From Bartonella vinsonii subsp. arupensis OK-94-513 (GTDB lineage Bacteria > Pseudomonadota > Alphaproteobacteria > Rhizobiales > Rhizobiaceae): a DNA stretch of 64,000 bases. Shown here one piece after another: positions 20,799-30,613 of this stretch. The translations under genes and the position numbers were made by a program. The stretch is from assembly GCF_000278235.1 (NCBI RefSeq), contig NZ_JH725037.1:1079675-1143674 (forward strand), read 5' to 3'. The notes under the pieces were generated by a model, which saw only the letters and a list, made by a program, of their open reading frames with translations, ran no database searches and was not told the DNA's origin. How positions within the stretch are numbered: position 1 is the stretch's first letter; each line of letters starts with the position of its first letter.

Positions 20799-21442
20799 GA
20801 TTTTTCATGAATGAAGGTGAAATATTTTTTCAATTTTGTACATGGTTTGTTTTTCTGTTGTCTTATCTGATTGGTTCTATCCCGTTTGGTCTACTTTTTA
20901 CGCGTTTGGCTAAACTTGGCGATATAAGAACTATTGGTTCTGGAAATATTGGAGCTACAAATGTTTTACGCACAGGGAATAAAAAAGTTGCAGCCTTCAC
21001 ACTTACTTGCGATATATTGAAGGGAACTATTGTTGTTCTTGTAATAAAATTTTTAAGTAATCCAATAGAAAAGAGTGTTGTTGTTTCACTGGTTGGTTTT
21101 TTTGCCTTCTTGGGACATCTTTTTCCCATATGGCTTAAGTTTAAAGGTGGCAAAGGTGTTGCTACCTATCTGGGTATATGCTTAGGTATCTACTGGCCAG
21201 CAGCTATTGTTTTCATTGTTGTATGGATGGCGATTTTTCTACTCACACGCTACTCTTCATTATCCGCACTCATTGCTGTAGTTATCACTCCAATCTTTTT
21301 CTATTTTTTCTATCCTTATTCCTATGAGCATTGTATGCTGCTGTCTATGAGCATATTGGTGATTATAAAACATCACGCAAATGTCGGTAGATTATTAATT
21401 GGGAAAGAAAGCAAGATTGGCACACAAAACGGGGATAAATAA
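20795..21442 (+). CDS. plsY: PlsY acyl-phosphate:glycerol-3-phosphate acyltransferase
   Basis: Inner-membrane enzyme, 215 residues, that acylates glycerol-3-phosphate using acyl-phosphate in the first step of phospholipid synthesis. Three conserved motifs are visible: [28 protein letters not shown] and [14 protein letters not shown]. Several transmembrane segments span the rest. The ATG overlaps the stop of the dihydroorotase-like gene, and the 3' end overlaps dprA. Linkage pyrB-pyrC'-plsY-dprA is common in Rhizobiales. Confidence 0.94.
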   Translation: MRFFMNEGEIFFQFCTWFVFLLSYLIGSIPFGLLFTRLAKLGDIRTIGSGNIGATNVLRTGNKKVAAFTLTCDILKGTIVVLVIKFLSNPIEKSVVVSLVGFFAFLGHLFPIWLKFKGGKGVATYLGICLGIYWPAAIVFIVVWMAIFLLTRYSSLSALIAVVITPIFFYFFYPYSYEHCMLLSMSILVIIKHHANVGRLLIGKESKIGTQNGDK

Positions 21443-22634
21443 AGGAATCTTGCTCACGGATCGTCAACGACTAAATTGGTTACGGTTGTTGCGGAGTGAA
21501 AATATTGGAGCAGTGAGTTTTCGCAATCTCATTGATCATTATAAAACAGCAGAAAATGCTTTAGCTGCACTTCCTGAACTTAGTAGAAAAGGTGGACTTT
21601 CTGCATCTTCTCTTCGGATAACAACAATAGAAGATGCAGAAAAAGAAATGCAAGAAGCCGAAAGGTTAGGTATTCGCTTTATCGGTGTAGGAGAACCAGA
21701 TTATCCAGTCTTTCTTAAAGTAATAGAAGCATCACCACCGCTTATTGCCATAAAAGGCAATGTATCAGCTTTTCAGACGCCTTCTGTTGGAATTGTGGGA
21801 TCTCGAAATGCCTCAGCGGCCGGTAAAAAACTTGCCTCTCAATTTGCTCATTTTCTTGGTGATGCTGGCTTTACAACAATTTCTGGACTCGCTCGTGGAA
21901 TTGATAGCATCGTACATCAAGCAAGCTTATTAACAGGCACAATAGCGGTAATGGCTGGTGGAATTGATCACATCTATCCTCCGGAAAACAAAAAATTGTA
22001 CGAGGATATTATTGCTAACGGTGGAGCTATCATCAGTGAAATGCCTATTGCTTGGAAACCGCGTGCTATCGATTTTCCAAGAAGAAACCGTATTATTGCT
22101 GCTTTATCACTTGGACTTTTGGTTGTAGAAGCTGCCACACGATCAGGCTCCTTAATTACCGCACGTCAAGCGGCTGAAATGGGACGATTGATCTTTGCCA
22201 TTCCAGGCTCTCCACTTGATCCAAGATCTATTGGTACAAACAATCTTATCAAAGATGGCGCGTTACTCACCACACATCCTTCTGACATCATAGAAGCACT
22301 TACACCATTAACCCCAACTCCCACACATTCTCAACTCAATTTTTTTGAGGAATCAGCTTCTCTGCAATTCGAAAAGGAAAGTTTTCATTCACCTGATGAA
22401 AAAGCCTACAGTCCCTCTCCACTTGGAGATGATGAAGAACGCACAGCTGTTCTCTCCGCCCTTTCAACAACTCCAATCGATTTAGACACACTCAGCACCC
22501 ATTCAGGTGTTTCACTCCCAAATCTTTATCTCTTGCTGGTGGAGCTCGAGCTTGCTGGAAAGCTTATTCGACACTCTGGTGGTTATGTGTCATTGGCGCA
22601 TTCGGATCTTCTCCAAGAGCCTCAGCACTATTAA
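21399..22634 (+). CDS. dprA: DNA-processing protein DprA
   Basis: DprA/Smf, up to 411 residues. It loads RecA on incoming single-stranded DNA during natural transformation, and is widely kept in non-competent bacteria. The Rossmann-like core is clear: [12 protein letters not shown] (about residue 132), [46 protein letters not shown] and [18 protein letters not shown]-terminal winged-helix domain follows ([27 protein letters not shown]). The start is uncertain: TTG 21399 overlaps plsY by 44 bp, and TTG 21417 or 21450 are alternatives. Confidence 0.92.
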   Translation: MGKKARLAHKTGINKGILLTDRQRLNWLRLLRSENIGAVSFRNLIDHYKTAENALAALPELSRKGGLSASSLRITTIEDAEKEMQEAERLGIRFIGVGEPDYPVFLKVIEASPPLIAIKGNVSAFQTPSVGIVGSRNASAAGKKLASQFAHFLGDAGFTTISGLARGIDSIVHQASLLTGTIAVMAGGIDHIYPPENKKLYEDIIANGGAIISEMPIAWKPRAIDFPRRNRIIAALSLGLLVVEAATRSGSLITARQAAEMGRLIFAIPGSPLDPRSIGTNNLIKDGALLTTHPSDIIEALTPLTPTPTHSQLNFFEESASLQFEKESFHSPDEKAYSPSPLGDDEERTAVLSALSTTPIDLDTLSTHSGVSLPNLYLLLVELELAGKLIRHSGGYVSLAHSDLLQEPQHY

Positions 22635-22770
22635 TAATGCTTTGACCTTCTTTGGCAACCATATCCAAAAGCAATGCTAAAAGTGGGCTATGCGCTTGAC
22701 GCGCCATCTGATTCATTTGCTGTGACATATCTGTAATATATTGGATAACTTTTAAATGATTTATAAACAT
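22564..22770 (-). CDS. small conserved-type protein of unknown function
   Basis: 68-residue open frame on the opposite strand, overlapping the dprA 3' end by 71 bp. The first half is amphipathic (HLKVIQYITDMSQQMNQMARQ) and is followed by LLALLLDMVAKEGQ, resembling short helical proteins seen in Rhizobiales. An AAGGA lies about ten bases before ATG 22770. The part outside dprA and the reasonable start signal favour a real gene, but overlap with dprA means chance is possible. Confidence 0.5.
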   Translation of the reverse strand: MFINHLKVIQYITDMSQQMNQMARQAHSPLLALLLDMVAKEGQSIINSAEALGEDPNAPMTHNHQSVE

Positions 22771-23034
22771 AATCTTCTATCCTTGAGTATTTCCCCTCCT
22801 ACTTCTCAATAGACGTTATCTGAGTACTTCGCCGTATGTTGTTGTATTAACAGTGGAAAATAAATCGTGTAATTCTATATAGTGTGTATTTTAATAATAA
22901 CAATTACAAGTTGTACAATATTAATGTTTTTTATATGGCTAATGTTTTTTATGTGCTCTTAATAAATTGCCATTAGCTATTCCCATGAAAGGGGTTTATA
23001 AGAAAGATTTTTATTTCAACATTCGGGTAAAATT

Positions 23035-25596
23035 ATGAATATCGTTATCGTTGAATCTCCAGCAAAAGCAAAAACAATTAATAAGTATCTTGGATCTCAA
23101 TACAAAGTCGTCGCATCATTTGGACATGTTCGTGATTTACCTGCAAAAGATGGCTCCGTTTTACCCGATCAAGATTTTTCTATGAAATGGAGTGTAGATT
23201 CTGCTGCCACTAAGCGCTTAAATGAAATAGCAAAAGCAGTTAAAGAGGCTGATAGTCTCATTTTAGCAACGGACCCTGATCGTGAAGGGGAAGCCATTTC
23301 ATGGCACATTCTGGATATTCTTCGTCAAAAAAAAGTTTTAAAGGATAAACCTGTCAAACGGGTTGTGTTCAATGCCATTACCAAAAAGTCTGTGCTTGAT
23401 GCCATGAGCAATCCGCGTGATATTGATACATCACTCGTAGATGCATATCTTGCACGTCGTGCTCTTGACTATCTTGTTGGTTTTACACTTTCCCCTGTTT
23501 TGTGGCGTAAACTTCCCGGTGCACGTTCAGCTGGTCGCGTTCAATCCGTTGCTTTGCGTATTATTTGTGATCGTGAGTCAGAAATAGAACATTTTATCAA
23601 AGAAGATTATTGGTCTATTACAACAAACTTAAAAACCATTCGAAATGATGATTTCCAAGCAAGATTAACAATGTTTAATCAAAAAAAGATTGGCAAACTT
23701 GACATTCAATCTCAAGAACAAGCAGATCAAATTCGCCTTATGTTGGAGGGAGCAAAATATCGTACACTCAGTGTTGAAGCAAAACCAACGAAGAGAAATC
23801 CTTCTCCTCCATTTACAACATCTACTTTACAGCAAGCGGCCTCTTCAAAATTAGGTTTTTCAGCCTCTCGCACCATGCAAGTTGCTCAAAAACTTTATGA
23901 AGGTGTTGAAATGAATGGTGAAATGGCAGGGCTTATTACCTATATGCGTACCGATGGTGTACAAATAGCACCAGAAGCCATTGAATCAGCACGAAAAGTG
24001 ATTCATGAAACTTTTGGTAAAGACTATATCCCTGAAAAACCACGCTTTTATTCAACAAAAGCAAAAAATGCCCAAGAAGCGCATGAAGCTATCCGCCCAA
24101 CAGATTTTCAACGCTCTCCCGATCAAGTCCGAAATTTTCTCGATAGCGATCAAGCAAAACTCTATGAGCTGATATGGAAGCGCGCTATTGCTAGCCAAAT
24201 GTGTTCTGCTGAGATTGAACGTACAACTGTTGAAATTGAAGCACTGAAAGAAGAAAACTACGCAAATTTACGTGCAACAGGCTCTGTTATTCGTTTTGAT
24301 GGCTTTATTTCTGTCTACACTGATCAACGAGAAGAAGAAAACAGTGAAGAAAATGAAACAACACGTTTGCCACAAATTAACGCAGGAGAATCGCTTACAA
24401 AAGAAAAAGTCGAAGCTATACAACATAGCACAGAGCCACCTCCCCGTTATTCTGAAGCTTCCCTCATTAAAAAGCTTGAAGAACTAGGAATTGGTCGACC
24501 TTCAACCTATGCATCTACATTGTCCACACTTTGTGATCGTGGATATATTGCCATTGATAAACGAAAGCTTATCCCTGATGCGAAAGGACGTATTGTTACA
24601 GCCTTTCTTGAAAATTTCTTTAATCGCTATGTAGAGTATGGCTTCACAGCAGATCTTGAAGAAAAATTGGATCTTATATCGGATGGAAAACTTTCTTGGA
24701 AAGATGTAATGCGTGATTTTTGGGATGAGTTTAATGCATCTATTATCAATATAAAAGAACTCCGTATAACCAATGTTCTTGACGTTTTAAACGTGACATT
24801 AGCACCTCTCGCCTTTCCACTCCGTGAAGATGGAAGTGATGTCCGTTCTTGTCCGCTTTGTACAAACGGTCAGTTATCCTTAAAGTTAGGGCGTTATGGT
24901 GCATTTGTTGGCTGCTCTAATTATCCCGAATGCAAATATACCCGCCAACTTGGAACAGAGACAGGAGAAGAGAATGATACCATGCGTAATGATGAACCCC
25001 TTATGCTTGGTATCGATCCTAAAACAGGACAAGATATCTCTCTTCGCAATGGTCGTTTTGGCCCATATATTCAACTGGGTGAAAGCAAAGAAGCTAAGCG
25101 TGTAGGGCTACCAAAAGAATGGAAAGCAGAAAATATAACCCTTGATAAAGCCTTGGCCTTAATATCTTTGCCCCGTGAAATTGGCATTCATCCTGAAACA
25201 GGAAAAATGATTACAGCCACTATTGGACGCTATGGTCCCTACCTGTCACATGATGGAAAGTCTGCTCCTCTTCTTCAAGCAGATGAAGTTTTTGATATTG
25301 GTATTAATCGCGCTGTTACAGTGCTTGCTGAAAAACAAGGAAATAAAACAACGCGCAGCAGAACAACACCAACAGCACTCGCAACATTAGGAAATCATCC
25401 AGATGGGGGAACAGTCACTGTGCGCAATGGACGTTACGGTCCATACGTTAATTGGGGCAAAATTAATGCAACATTGCCAAAAGATAAAGATCCAATTAGT
25501 GTAACACTTTCAGAAGCATTAGAACTTATATCAGCTAAAGCATCCGGAAAAAAAACAACTTCAAAAAGAGCTTCTTCTTCAAAAAAAGAGACATAA
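23035..25596 (+). CDS. topA: DNA topoisomerase I
   Basis: Type IA topoisomerase, 853 residues, relaxing negative supercoils. The Toprim domain is N-terminal (VESPAKAKTINKYLG; later ATDPDREGEAISWHI). The catalytic Tyr is residue 303 in LITYMRTDG. One zinc-ribbon-like Cys4 module (CPLC, then GCSNYPECKY) lies near residue 605. It is followed by three GRxGPY repeats typical of the alphaproteobacterial C-terminal region, and a Lys/Ser-rich tail. rnr follows after 3 bp, an arrangement often seen in alphaproteobacteria. Confidence 0.97.
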   Translation: MNIVIVESPAKAKTINKYLGSQYKVVASFGHVRDLPAKDGSVLPDQDFSMKWSVDSAATKRLNEIAKAVKEADSLILATDPDREGEAISWHILDILRQKKVLKDKPVKRVVFNAITKKSVLDAMSNPRDIDTSLVDAYLARRALDYLVGFTLSPVLWRKLPGARSAGRVQSVALRIICDRESEIEHFIKEDYWSITTNLKTIRNDDFQARLTMFNQKKIGKLDIQSQEQADQIRLMLEGAKYRTLSVEAKPTKRNPSPPFTTSTLQQAASSKLGFSASRTMQVAQKLYEGVEMNGEMAGLITYMRTDGVQIAPEAIESARKVIHETFGKDYIPEKPRFYSTKAKNAQEAHEAIRPTDFQRSPDQVRNFLDSDQAKLYELIWKRAIASQMCSAEIERTTVEIEALKEENYANLRATGSVIRFDGFISVYTDQREEENSEENETTRLPQINAGESLTKEKVEAIQHSTEPPPRYSEASLIKKLEELGIGRPSTYASTLSTLCDRGYIAIDKRKLIPDAKGRIVTAFLENFFNRYVEYGFTADLEEKLDLISDGKLSWKDVMRDFWDEFNASIINIKELRITNVLDVLNVTLAPLAFPLREDGSDVRSCPLCTNGQLSLKLGRYGAFVGCSNYPECKYTRQLGTETGEENDTMRNDEPLMLGIDPKTGQDISLRNGRFGPYIQLGESKEAKRVGLPKEWKAENITLDKALALISLPREIGIHPETGKMITATIGRYGPYLSHDGKSAPLLQADEVFDIGINRAVTVLAEKQGNKTTRSRTTPTALATLGNHPDGGTVTVRNGRYGPYVNWGKINATLPKDKDPISVTLSEALELISAKASGKKTTSKRASSSKKET

Positions 25597-25599
25597 ATC

Positions 25600-27882
25600 T
25601 TGGCTAAAGGTGAAAAAAAAACAAAATACTTCCACTTATTTAATATGGAACGGCTGCCTAACAAAGCAGAAATTCTTTCCTTTATTAATGAGAATCCTCA
25701 TCTCACAAATAAACGTGAAATTGCCAAAGCCTTTAACTTAAAAGGCAATTCTCGTATCTGGTCAAGAGATATCTCACGTGAGTTAAAAGATCAAAATCTT
25801 ATATCAAAACAGCGTAAAAAGGGAATAAATAGAGAGAAGTTACCACCGGTTGCTGTCGTAAAAATTAGCGGGCGTGATGAAGATGGCGATTTTATTGCAC
25901 AACCTCTTGAATGGGAAGGGGATACAAAACCAAATGTCGAAATACGTTCTTTCCCTCGCATAAAAGGAGAAAGTATTGGTGTTGGAGATCATATTCTTGT
26001 AAAAATTTTTCGAAATAAAACTCCTCAAAGTGCTTCTTATACAGGACGTATTATTCGTAAAATTGATGTATCACCAAAGACTACATTTGGCGTTGTACGA
26101 AAATTAAAAGCTGATCAATGGCTACTTGATCCTATAGATCGCAAAACAAATGAACTCATTATTGATACCTCTGAACCATCTTCAAAGATGAAGATAGAAT
26201 CCGGCGACCTTGTTGAAGTTGAAATTAAAAAAAATACTGGTTATGGATTGAAAAGCGCACAAATAAAAAACGTTTTAGGACGCATTGAGAGTGAAAAAAC
26301 ACTACCAATGATCGCACTTCTTTCCAAAGGAATTCCCTATATTTTTCCTGAAGAGGTCCTTGAGCAAGTAAAACATATAAAACCTGCCAACATAGAAAAT
26401 CGCGAAGATTGGCGACAATTGCCACTTGTTACAATTGATCCTCCAGATGCAAAAGACCATGATGATGCTGTTTATGCAACAAAGGATAAAGACCCTGAAA
26501 ATCGTGGTGGCTGGATTATTGTCGTCGCAATTGCAGATGTTTCTTACTATATAAAAACGGGAAGTGCTTTAGATAAAGAAGCTTTAAAACGGGGAAATTC
26601 TATTTATTTCCCTGATCACGTTGTGCCAATGCTACCAGAACAAATTTCTAATAATTTATGTTCTTTACGTGAAGGAAAAGAAAGACCAGCTTTAGCTGTT
26701 CGTATGATTTTTGATGCAAAAGGTCATAAACTAAGACATAGTTTTCATCGAATTATGATGCGTGTAATAGCGAAACTCTCTTATCAAGAAGTACAATTAG
26801 CCATTGAGGGAAAGATAACTAAAAAAACTACTCCTCTTATAGAAAATGTCTTGCAACCATTATGGCAAGCTTATGAGTGTCTAAAAATCGCACGAAATCG
26901 CCGACAACCTCTGGAATTAGAAATAGCAGAAAAAAAGATTATTCTTGATCAAGATGGATGCATCAAAGATGTTGTAAATGAATCACATCTAGAAGCACAT
27001 CGTTTGATTGAAGAATTCATGATACAAGCAAATATTTCCGCTTCTGAAACATTAAAAGAACATCATCAACCTCTCATTTATCGTATCCACGATAAACCCT
27101 CTCTTGCAAAGCAAGAAATACTGCGGACTTTTCTTCAAAGTTTAGGCATATCACTCTCTCGAGGTGTAGAGCTTACGTCAGCACGCCTTAATAGCATTTT
27201 AGCAAAAGTCATGAATACCCAACATGAAGAATTGGTCAATCAGGTTATTTTGCGCACACAATCTCAAGCCGAGTATAATCCTAAAAATATCGGCCATTTT
27301 GGTTTGAACTTACATAACTATACACATTTTACATCCCCAATCCGTCGTTATGCTGATCTTATTATTCATCGTGCACTCATTAAAGCCCTAAAACTAGGGA
27401 ATGACCAATTAACAGACATACAAGAAGAAAATCTTACAGAAATCGCCACACAAATTTCTCTCTATGAGCGCCGTGCAATGATAGCTGAAAGAGAAACTAT
27501 TGATAGACTTGTCGCACATTATTTAAGCAACAAAATCGGACGCACTTTTACAGGCCGTGTTTCGGGAGTCACAAAAGCAGGTCTTTTTATCTCACTGGAT
27601 AAACTCAATACGGATGGTTTTGTGCCTATTTCTACTCTTAAAAATGATTATTATCATTTTGATGAAGTACAGCATATTCTTATAGGAAAGCGTAACCGCA
27701 AAGGCTATCAACTCAGTGATAGAGTAGAAGTGAAGCTGATAACAGTACAGCCTTTTGCTGGTGCTTTATGCTTTGAGCTCTTAACAGAGCCTCGTCCAAT
27801 AGCCTTTTCATCTACATCCTACTATAAGAGCAAATTCATAACAAAAAAACGAAAACAAAGTTTTTATGGAAAAAAATATTAA
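25600..27882 (+). CDS. rnr: ribonuclease R
   Basis: 3'-5' exoribonuclease of the RNB family, 760 residues, degrading structured RNA. An N-terminal helix-turn-helix-like region (NKREIAKAFNLKGNSRIW) is followed by cold-shock-type OB folds. The catalytic RNB domain has the Asp-rich motif IDPPDAKDHDDAVY near residue 285 and HFTSPIRRYADLIIHR. An S1 domain is near the C-terminus (GRTFTGRVSGVTKAGLFISL). The start is TTG at 25600, three bases after topA stops; ATG 25645 is an alternative. Confidence 0.95.
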   Translation: MAKGEKKTKYFHLFNMERLPNKAEILSFINENPHLTNKREIAKAFNLKGNSRIWSRDISRELKDQNLISKQRKKGINREKLPPVAVVKISGRDEDGDFIAQPLEWEGDTKPNVEIRSFPRIKGESIGVGDHILVKIFRNKTPQSASYTGRIIRKIDVSPKTTFGVVRKLKADQWLLDPIDRKTNELIIDTSEPSSKMKIESGDLVEVEIKKNTGYGLKSAQIKNVLGRIESEKTLPMIALLSKGIPYIFPEEVLEQVKHIKPANIENREDWRQLPLVTIDPPDAKDHDDAVYATKDKDPENRGGWIIVVAIADVSYYIKTGSALDKEALKRGNSIYFPDHVVPMLPEQISNNLCSLREGKERPALAVRMIFDAKGHKLRHSFHRIMMRVIAKLSYQEVQLAIEGKITKKTTPLIENVLQPLWQAYECLKIARNRRQPLELEIAEKKIILDQDGCIKDVVNESHLEAHRLIEEFMIQANISASETLKEHHQPLIYRIHDKPSLAKQEILRTFLQSLGISLSRGVELTSARLNSILAKVMNTQHEELVNQVILRTQSQAEYNPKNIGHFGLNLHNYTHFTSPIRRYADLIIHRALIKALKLGNDQLTDIQEENLTEIATQISLYERRAMIAERETIDRLVAHYLSNKIGRTFTGRVSGVTKAGLFISLDKLNTDGFVPISTLKNDYYHFDEVQHILIGKRNRKGYQLSDRVEVKLITVQPFAGALCFELLTEPRPIAFSSTSYYKSKFITKKRKQSFYGKKY

Positions 27883-27925
27883 CTAAACATAAAAATAATA
27901 ATAAAAGAGCAATATAGAGATTATT

Positions 27926-28350
27926 AAAAAAAATCCAAATGAGAATGTTATCCCTTATAGCACATGGGCTGCACTCTTTTTAGGCTTTAGTTGGAACTTT
28001 TATGGTTCCGTAGATAAAAAACACCAATGGCTTTGACATTGGCTCTCTTTCCCTCAGAGGTAATTTTAAATCTTTATACAATCGGGCTTGCATATCTCAT
28101 TGGATACATCTCAAAGAACATAAACTTACTCCTACTCATTGTGCTTTTTTGTTATGGAACAAATATGCTTATGGATCTAACAGTTCGAACAGAGCATGAG
28201 ATATCTTTAAACCATTTGAGTTTTAGCAGCAGTGGTTTGTTTTTGGGGATTAAGTATTATTTTAATGCTTGTACAATGCATGAAGAAATTAATCAGCTCT
28301 TGACTTTTTTTAGAACATCCGTAGTGTTGCCACGAAATCTGATTACATAA
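27926..28350 (+). pseudogene. possible frameshifted remnant of a small membrane protein gene
   Basis: No recognised family. One frame reads a Trp/Phe-rich peptide (STWAALFLGFSWNFYGS) up to a stop at 28034-28036. The adjacent frame continues from 28027 with hydrophobic segments (LYTIGLAYLIGYI, INLLLLIVLFCYG). Together they look like one small membrane protein broken by a frameshift, without a convincing start upstream. The second half alone (107 codons) could be a chance frame in AT-rich DNA. Confidence 0.3.
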
Positions 28351-28408
28351 GAAATAGATTTTGATAGCAAGATAATATCGTTTTCAGTATAAATAGGATT
28401 CTTAAATT

Positions 28409-28576
28409 ATGGCTAAGGCAGCAACCATTAAGATTAAGCTTTTATCAACTGCAGATACTGGTTTTTTCTATGTCACAAAGAAAAACAGCCGTACAATGAC
28501 TGACAAAATGAGTAAACGTAAATATGATCCAGTTGTAAAAAAGCACGTAGAATTTAAAGAAACAAAAATTAAATAG
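28409..28576 (+). CDS. rpmG: 50S ribosomal protein L33
   Basis: 55-residue ribosomal protein L33. The sequence starts [24 protein letters not shown] and includes [22 protein letters not shown], a full match to the proteobacterial form. It lacks the Cys pairs of zinc-binding L33 variants, as usual in this group. AGGA lies upstream of the ATG. A terminator hairpin follows after about 60 bp. It lies between rnr and a secreted nuclease gene. Confidence 0.95.
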   Translation: MAKAATIKIKLLSTADTGFFYVTKKNSRTMTDKMSKRKYDPVVKKHVEFKETKIK

Positions 28577-28634
28577 TTGGATTCTACCACTTAACTAGTG
28601 AATTCTATAACTGAAGGCCAATACAATTTCATTC

Positions 28635-28675
28635 CTCTTCAAAATTATTCTTTTGAGGGGTGTTTTTGTTTTTTT
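28635..28675 (+). terminator. rho-independent terminator after rpmG
   Basis: CTCTTCAAAA and TTTTGAGGGG pair (two G-U pairs) around TTATTC, followed by TGTTTTTGTTTTTTT. A strong intrinsic terminator for the rpmG transcript. Confidence 0.75.
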
Positions 28676-28834
28676 CATTTAAATAAATAGTATATTTGTA
28701 ATTTGCACGTTATATGGTCTTGTATAGGTTGACTTATTTTCTGGTTGCCTATTTTTATTATAGTCGAAATTTTTGTAAAATTATAAGTGCTTCTCATTCA
28801 ATCAAACATGTTATAATGGCAGTTTCTTTATTTC

Positions 28835-29395
28835 ATGAAAAAAAATTACCATTTTAATTCAAGAGGCTTTCATTTAAAGTTTATCGGTTTTAGTTTTCTC
28901 GTCGCTTCTATCTTTCTTATCATTATAACGATTTATTTTAAGCATACTCAAACACTCTCTCAAAAAGCAAATTCTTCTTCTAAAGCATTTGTCGAAGGTC
29001 ATGCCTCTATTATTGATGGTGATTCAATCATGATTTCCTCTGTCACGATTCGGCTTGCAGGAATTGATGCTCCTGAACTCCACCAATTCTGTGGTAAAAA
29101 AGATGCACGCTATCCCTGTGGACTTGAGGCCAAAAAATACTTAGAACAACTCATAGCAAATCAGCCTGTTAGATGTCATTGGCATAAAAAAGATAAATAT
29201 CGCCGTATCCTTGCAACGTGTAAAACAAAACAAATTAGCAATATCAACGCAACACTTGTACGCAATGGATGGGCTATCAGCTACTATAACTATCCAGAAG
29301 AAGAGAAAAAAGCCAAAAAGACAAAAAAAGGGATGTGGCAATCAACTTTCCAACGACCAAAAGAATGGCGAAAAGTTCATCCTCGAACAGAATAA
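28835..29395 (+). CDS. staphylococcal-nuclease-like (thermonuclease) protein, membrane-anchored or exported
   Basis: 186 residues. An N-terminal hydrophobic segment (FIGFSFLVASIFLIIITIYF) acts as signal anchor or signal peptide. The SNase fold is shown by HASIIDGDSIMI, the Arg-containing VTIRLAGIDAPEL (first catalytic Arg), the Cys-containing CGKKDARYPCGLEAKKYLE, and KYRRILATCKT. The Glu in GIDAPEL and the second Arg in DKYRR fit the active-site triad. It probably degrades nucleic acid at the envelope. The start is 25 bp upstream of the first clear hydrophobic codon. Confidence 0.85.
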   Translation: MKKNYHFNSRGFHLKFIGFSFLVASIFLIIITIYFKHTQTLSQKANSSSKAFVEGHASIIDGDSIMISSVTIRLAGIDAPELHQFCGKKDARYPCGLEAKKYLEQLIANQPVRCHWHKKDKYRRILATCKTKQISNINATLVRNGWAISYYNYPEEEKKAKKTKKGMWQSTFQRPKEWRKVHPRTE

Positions 29396-29425
29396 GAAAA
29401 ATACTCTTTAACCTTCTATCAGCCA

Positions 29426-30061
29426 ATGAAGAAACCACACTGTAATCCAATTATTGAACTTGAAAAGGAAATTTATTCCTGTCGTGTTTGTATCCAATAT
29501 CCTCATTATCTCCCTCCTCTTCCTCATGAACCAAAACCGGTCGTTTATTTATCTGATACAGCTTCTATTGCAATCGCAGGTCAAGCACCAGGATTGCGTG
29601 TACATGAAACTTCTATCCCTTTTAATGATCGTTCTGGTGAAAGATTGCGTAATTGGCTCAACGTAACAAAGGAAGAATTTTATAATAGATCTCATTTTGC
29701 TATTGTTCCTATGGGCTTTTGCTTTCCAGGCTATGACCAAAATAAATCTGATTTGCCCCCAAGACGTGAATGTCGTGAAATATGGCATGAAAAAATATTT
29801 CAAGCGATGCCACAAATAAAGCTTGTCCTTGCTATTGGAAGTTATGCACAAAAGTGGCATATTACTGAGTTAAGACATAAAACTGTTTCAGCAACCGTCA
29901 GTGATTGGAGAAATATTCTTTCCATACGTCAACCTCGAGGTTATAATGTCATGCCTTTACCTCACCCATCATGGCGAAACACTTCTTGGTTACAGAAAAA
30001 CTCATGGTTTAACGAAGAGCTTATTGTGTACCTACAGAGTTTAATACGTAAATTTTTATAA
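29426..30061 (+). CDS. uracil-DNA glycosylase superfamily protein
   Basis: 211-residue protein of the UDG-like fold. IAIAGQAPGLRVHETSIPFNDRSGERLRNWL corresponds to the family motif that holds the water-activating residue and GERL helix. The second motif is the C-terminal LPHPSWRN. A CRVC pair near the N-terminus and a further Cys (GFCFPGY) could bind an iron-sulfur cluster, as in family 4/5 enzymes, though the fourth Cys is not clear. The exact substrate is unknown. It follows the nuclease gene after 30 bp. Confidence 0.82.
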   Translation: MKKPHCNPIIELEKEIYSCRVCIQYPHYLPPLPHEPKPVVYLSDTASIAIAGQAPGLRVHETSIPFNDRSGERLRNWLNVTKEEFYNRSHFAIVPMGFCFPGYDQNKSDLPPRRECREIWHEKIFQAMPQIKLVLAIGSYAQKWHITELRHKTVSATVSDWRNILSIRQPRGYNVMPLPHPSWRNTSWLQKNSWFNEELIVYLQSLIRKFL

Positions 30062-30078
30062 ACTGAATCGAGAAAAAT

Positions 30079-30561
30079 ATGGATCGCCTTGATCGAAAAA
30101 TTTTATATCTTTTACAAGAAAATGCAACACTTTCTGTCGCTGACATTGCTAAAAGAATTGGACTTTCAACCACTCCTTGCTGGCGTAGAATCCAAAAACT
30201 TGAAGAAGATGGTGTTATTCAGCGTCGTGTTGCTGTTCTTTCTCCAGAAAAAGTAAACGCACACGTTACTGTTTTTGTTTCCATTCGTACAAATACACAC
30301 AGCCATGAATGGTTTAAGCGTTTTTCAAAAATTGTCCGAGAATTCCGTGAAGTAATCGAATTTTATCGAATGAGCGGAGATATTGACTATTTATTACGTG
30401 TTGTCGTTCCTAATATTGAAGCTTATGATCTTTTTTATAAAAAATTAATTGCTAAAATTGATATTCGTGATGTCTCATCTTCTTTTGCAATGGAACAAAT
30501 TAAATATACAACAGAACTTCCACTCAGTTATATAAAATTGCAAGAAAAAACAAGCGAATAA
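30079..30561 (+). CDS. Lrp/AsnC family transcriptional regulator
   Basis: 160 residues. The N-terminal winged helix-turn-helix (LDRKILYLLQENATLSVADIAKRIGLSTTPCWRRI) and the C-terminal RAM/Lrp ligand-binding domain (IEFYRMSGDIDYLLRVVVPNIEAYDLF) are complete. It is likely an amino-acid-responsive regulator. No partner operon can be assigned from context; it may be co-transcribed with the upstream glycosylase gene (17 bp gap). Confidence 0.93.
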   Translation: MDRLDRKILYLLQENATLSVADIAKRIGLSTTPCWRRIQKLEEDGVIQRRVAVLSPEKVNAHVTVFVSIRTNTHSHEWFKRFSKIVREFREVIEFYRMSGDIDYLLRVVVPNIEAYDLFYKKLIAKIDIRDVSSSFAMEQIKYTTELPLSYIKLQEKTSE

Positions 30562-30613
30562 AGTTCTTACAAGCTTCTTTCAATACACTATTACCCTAGG
30601 CAATCAAAATTTT

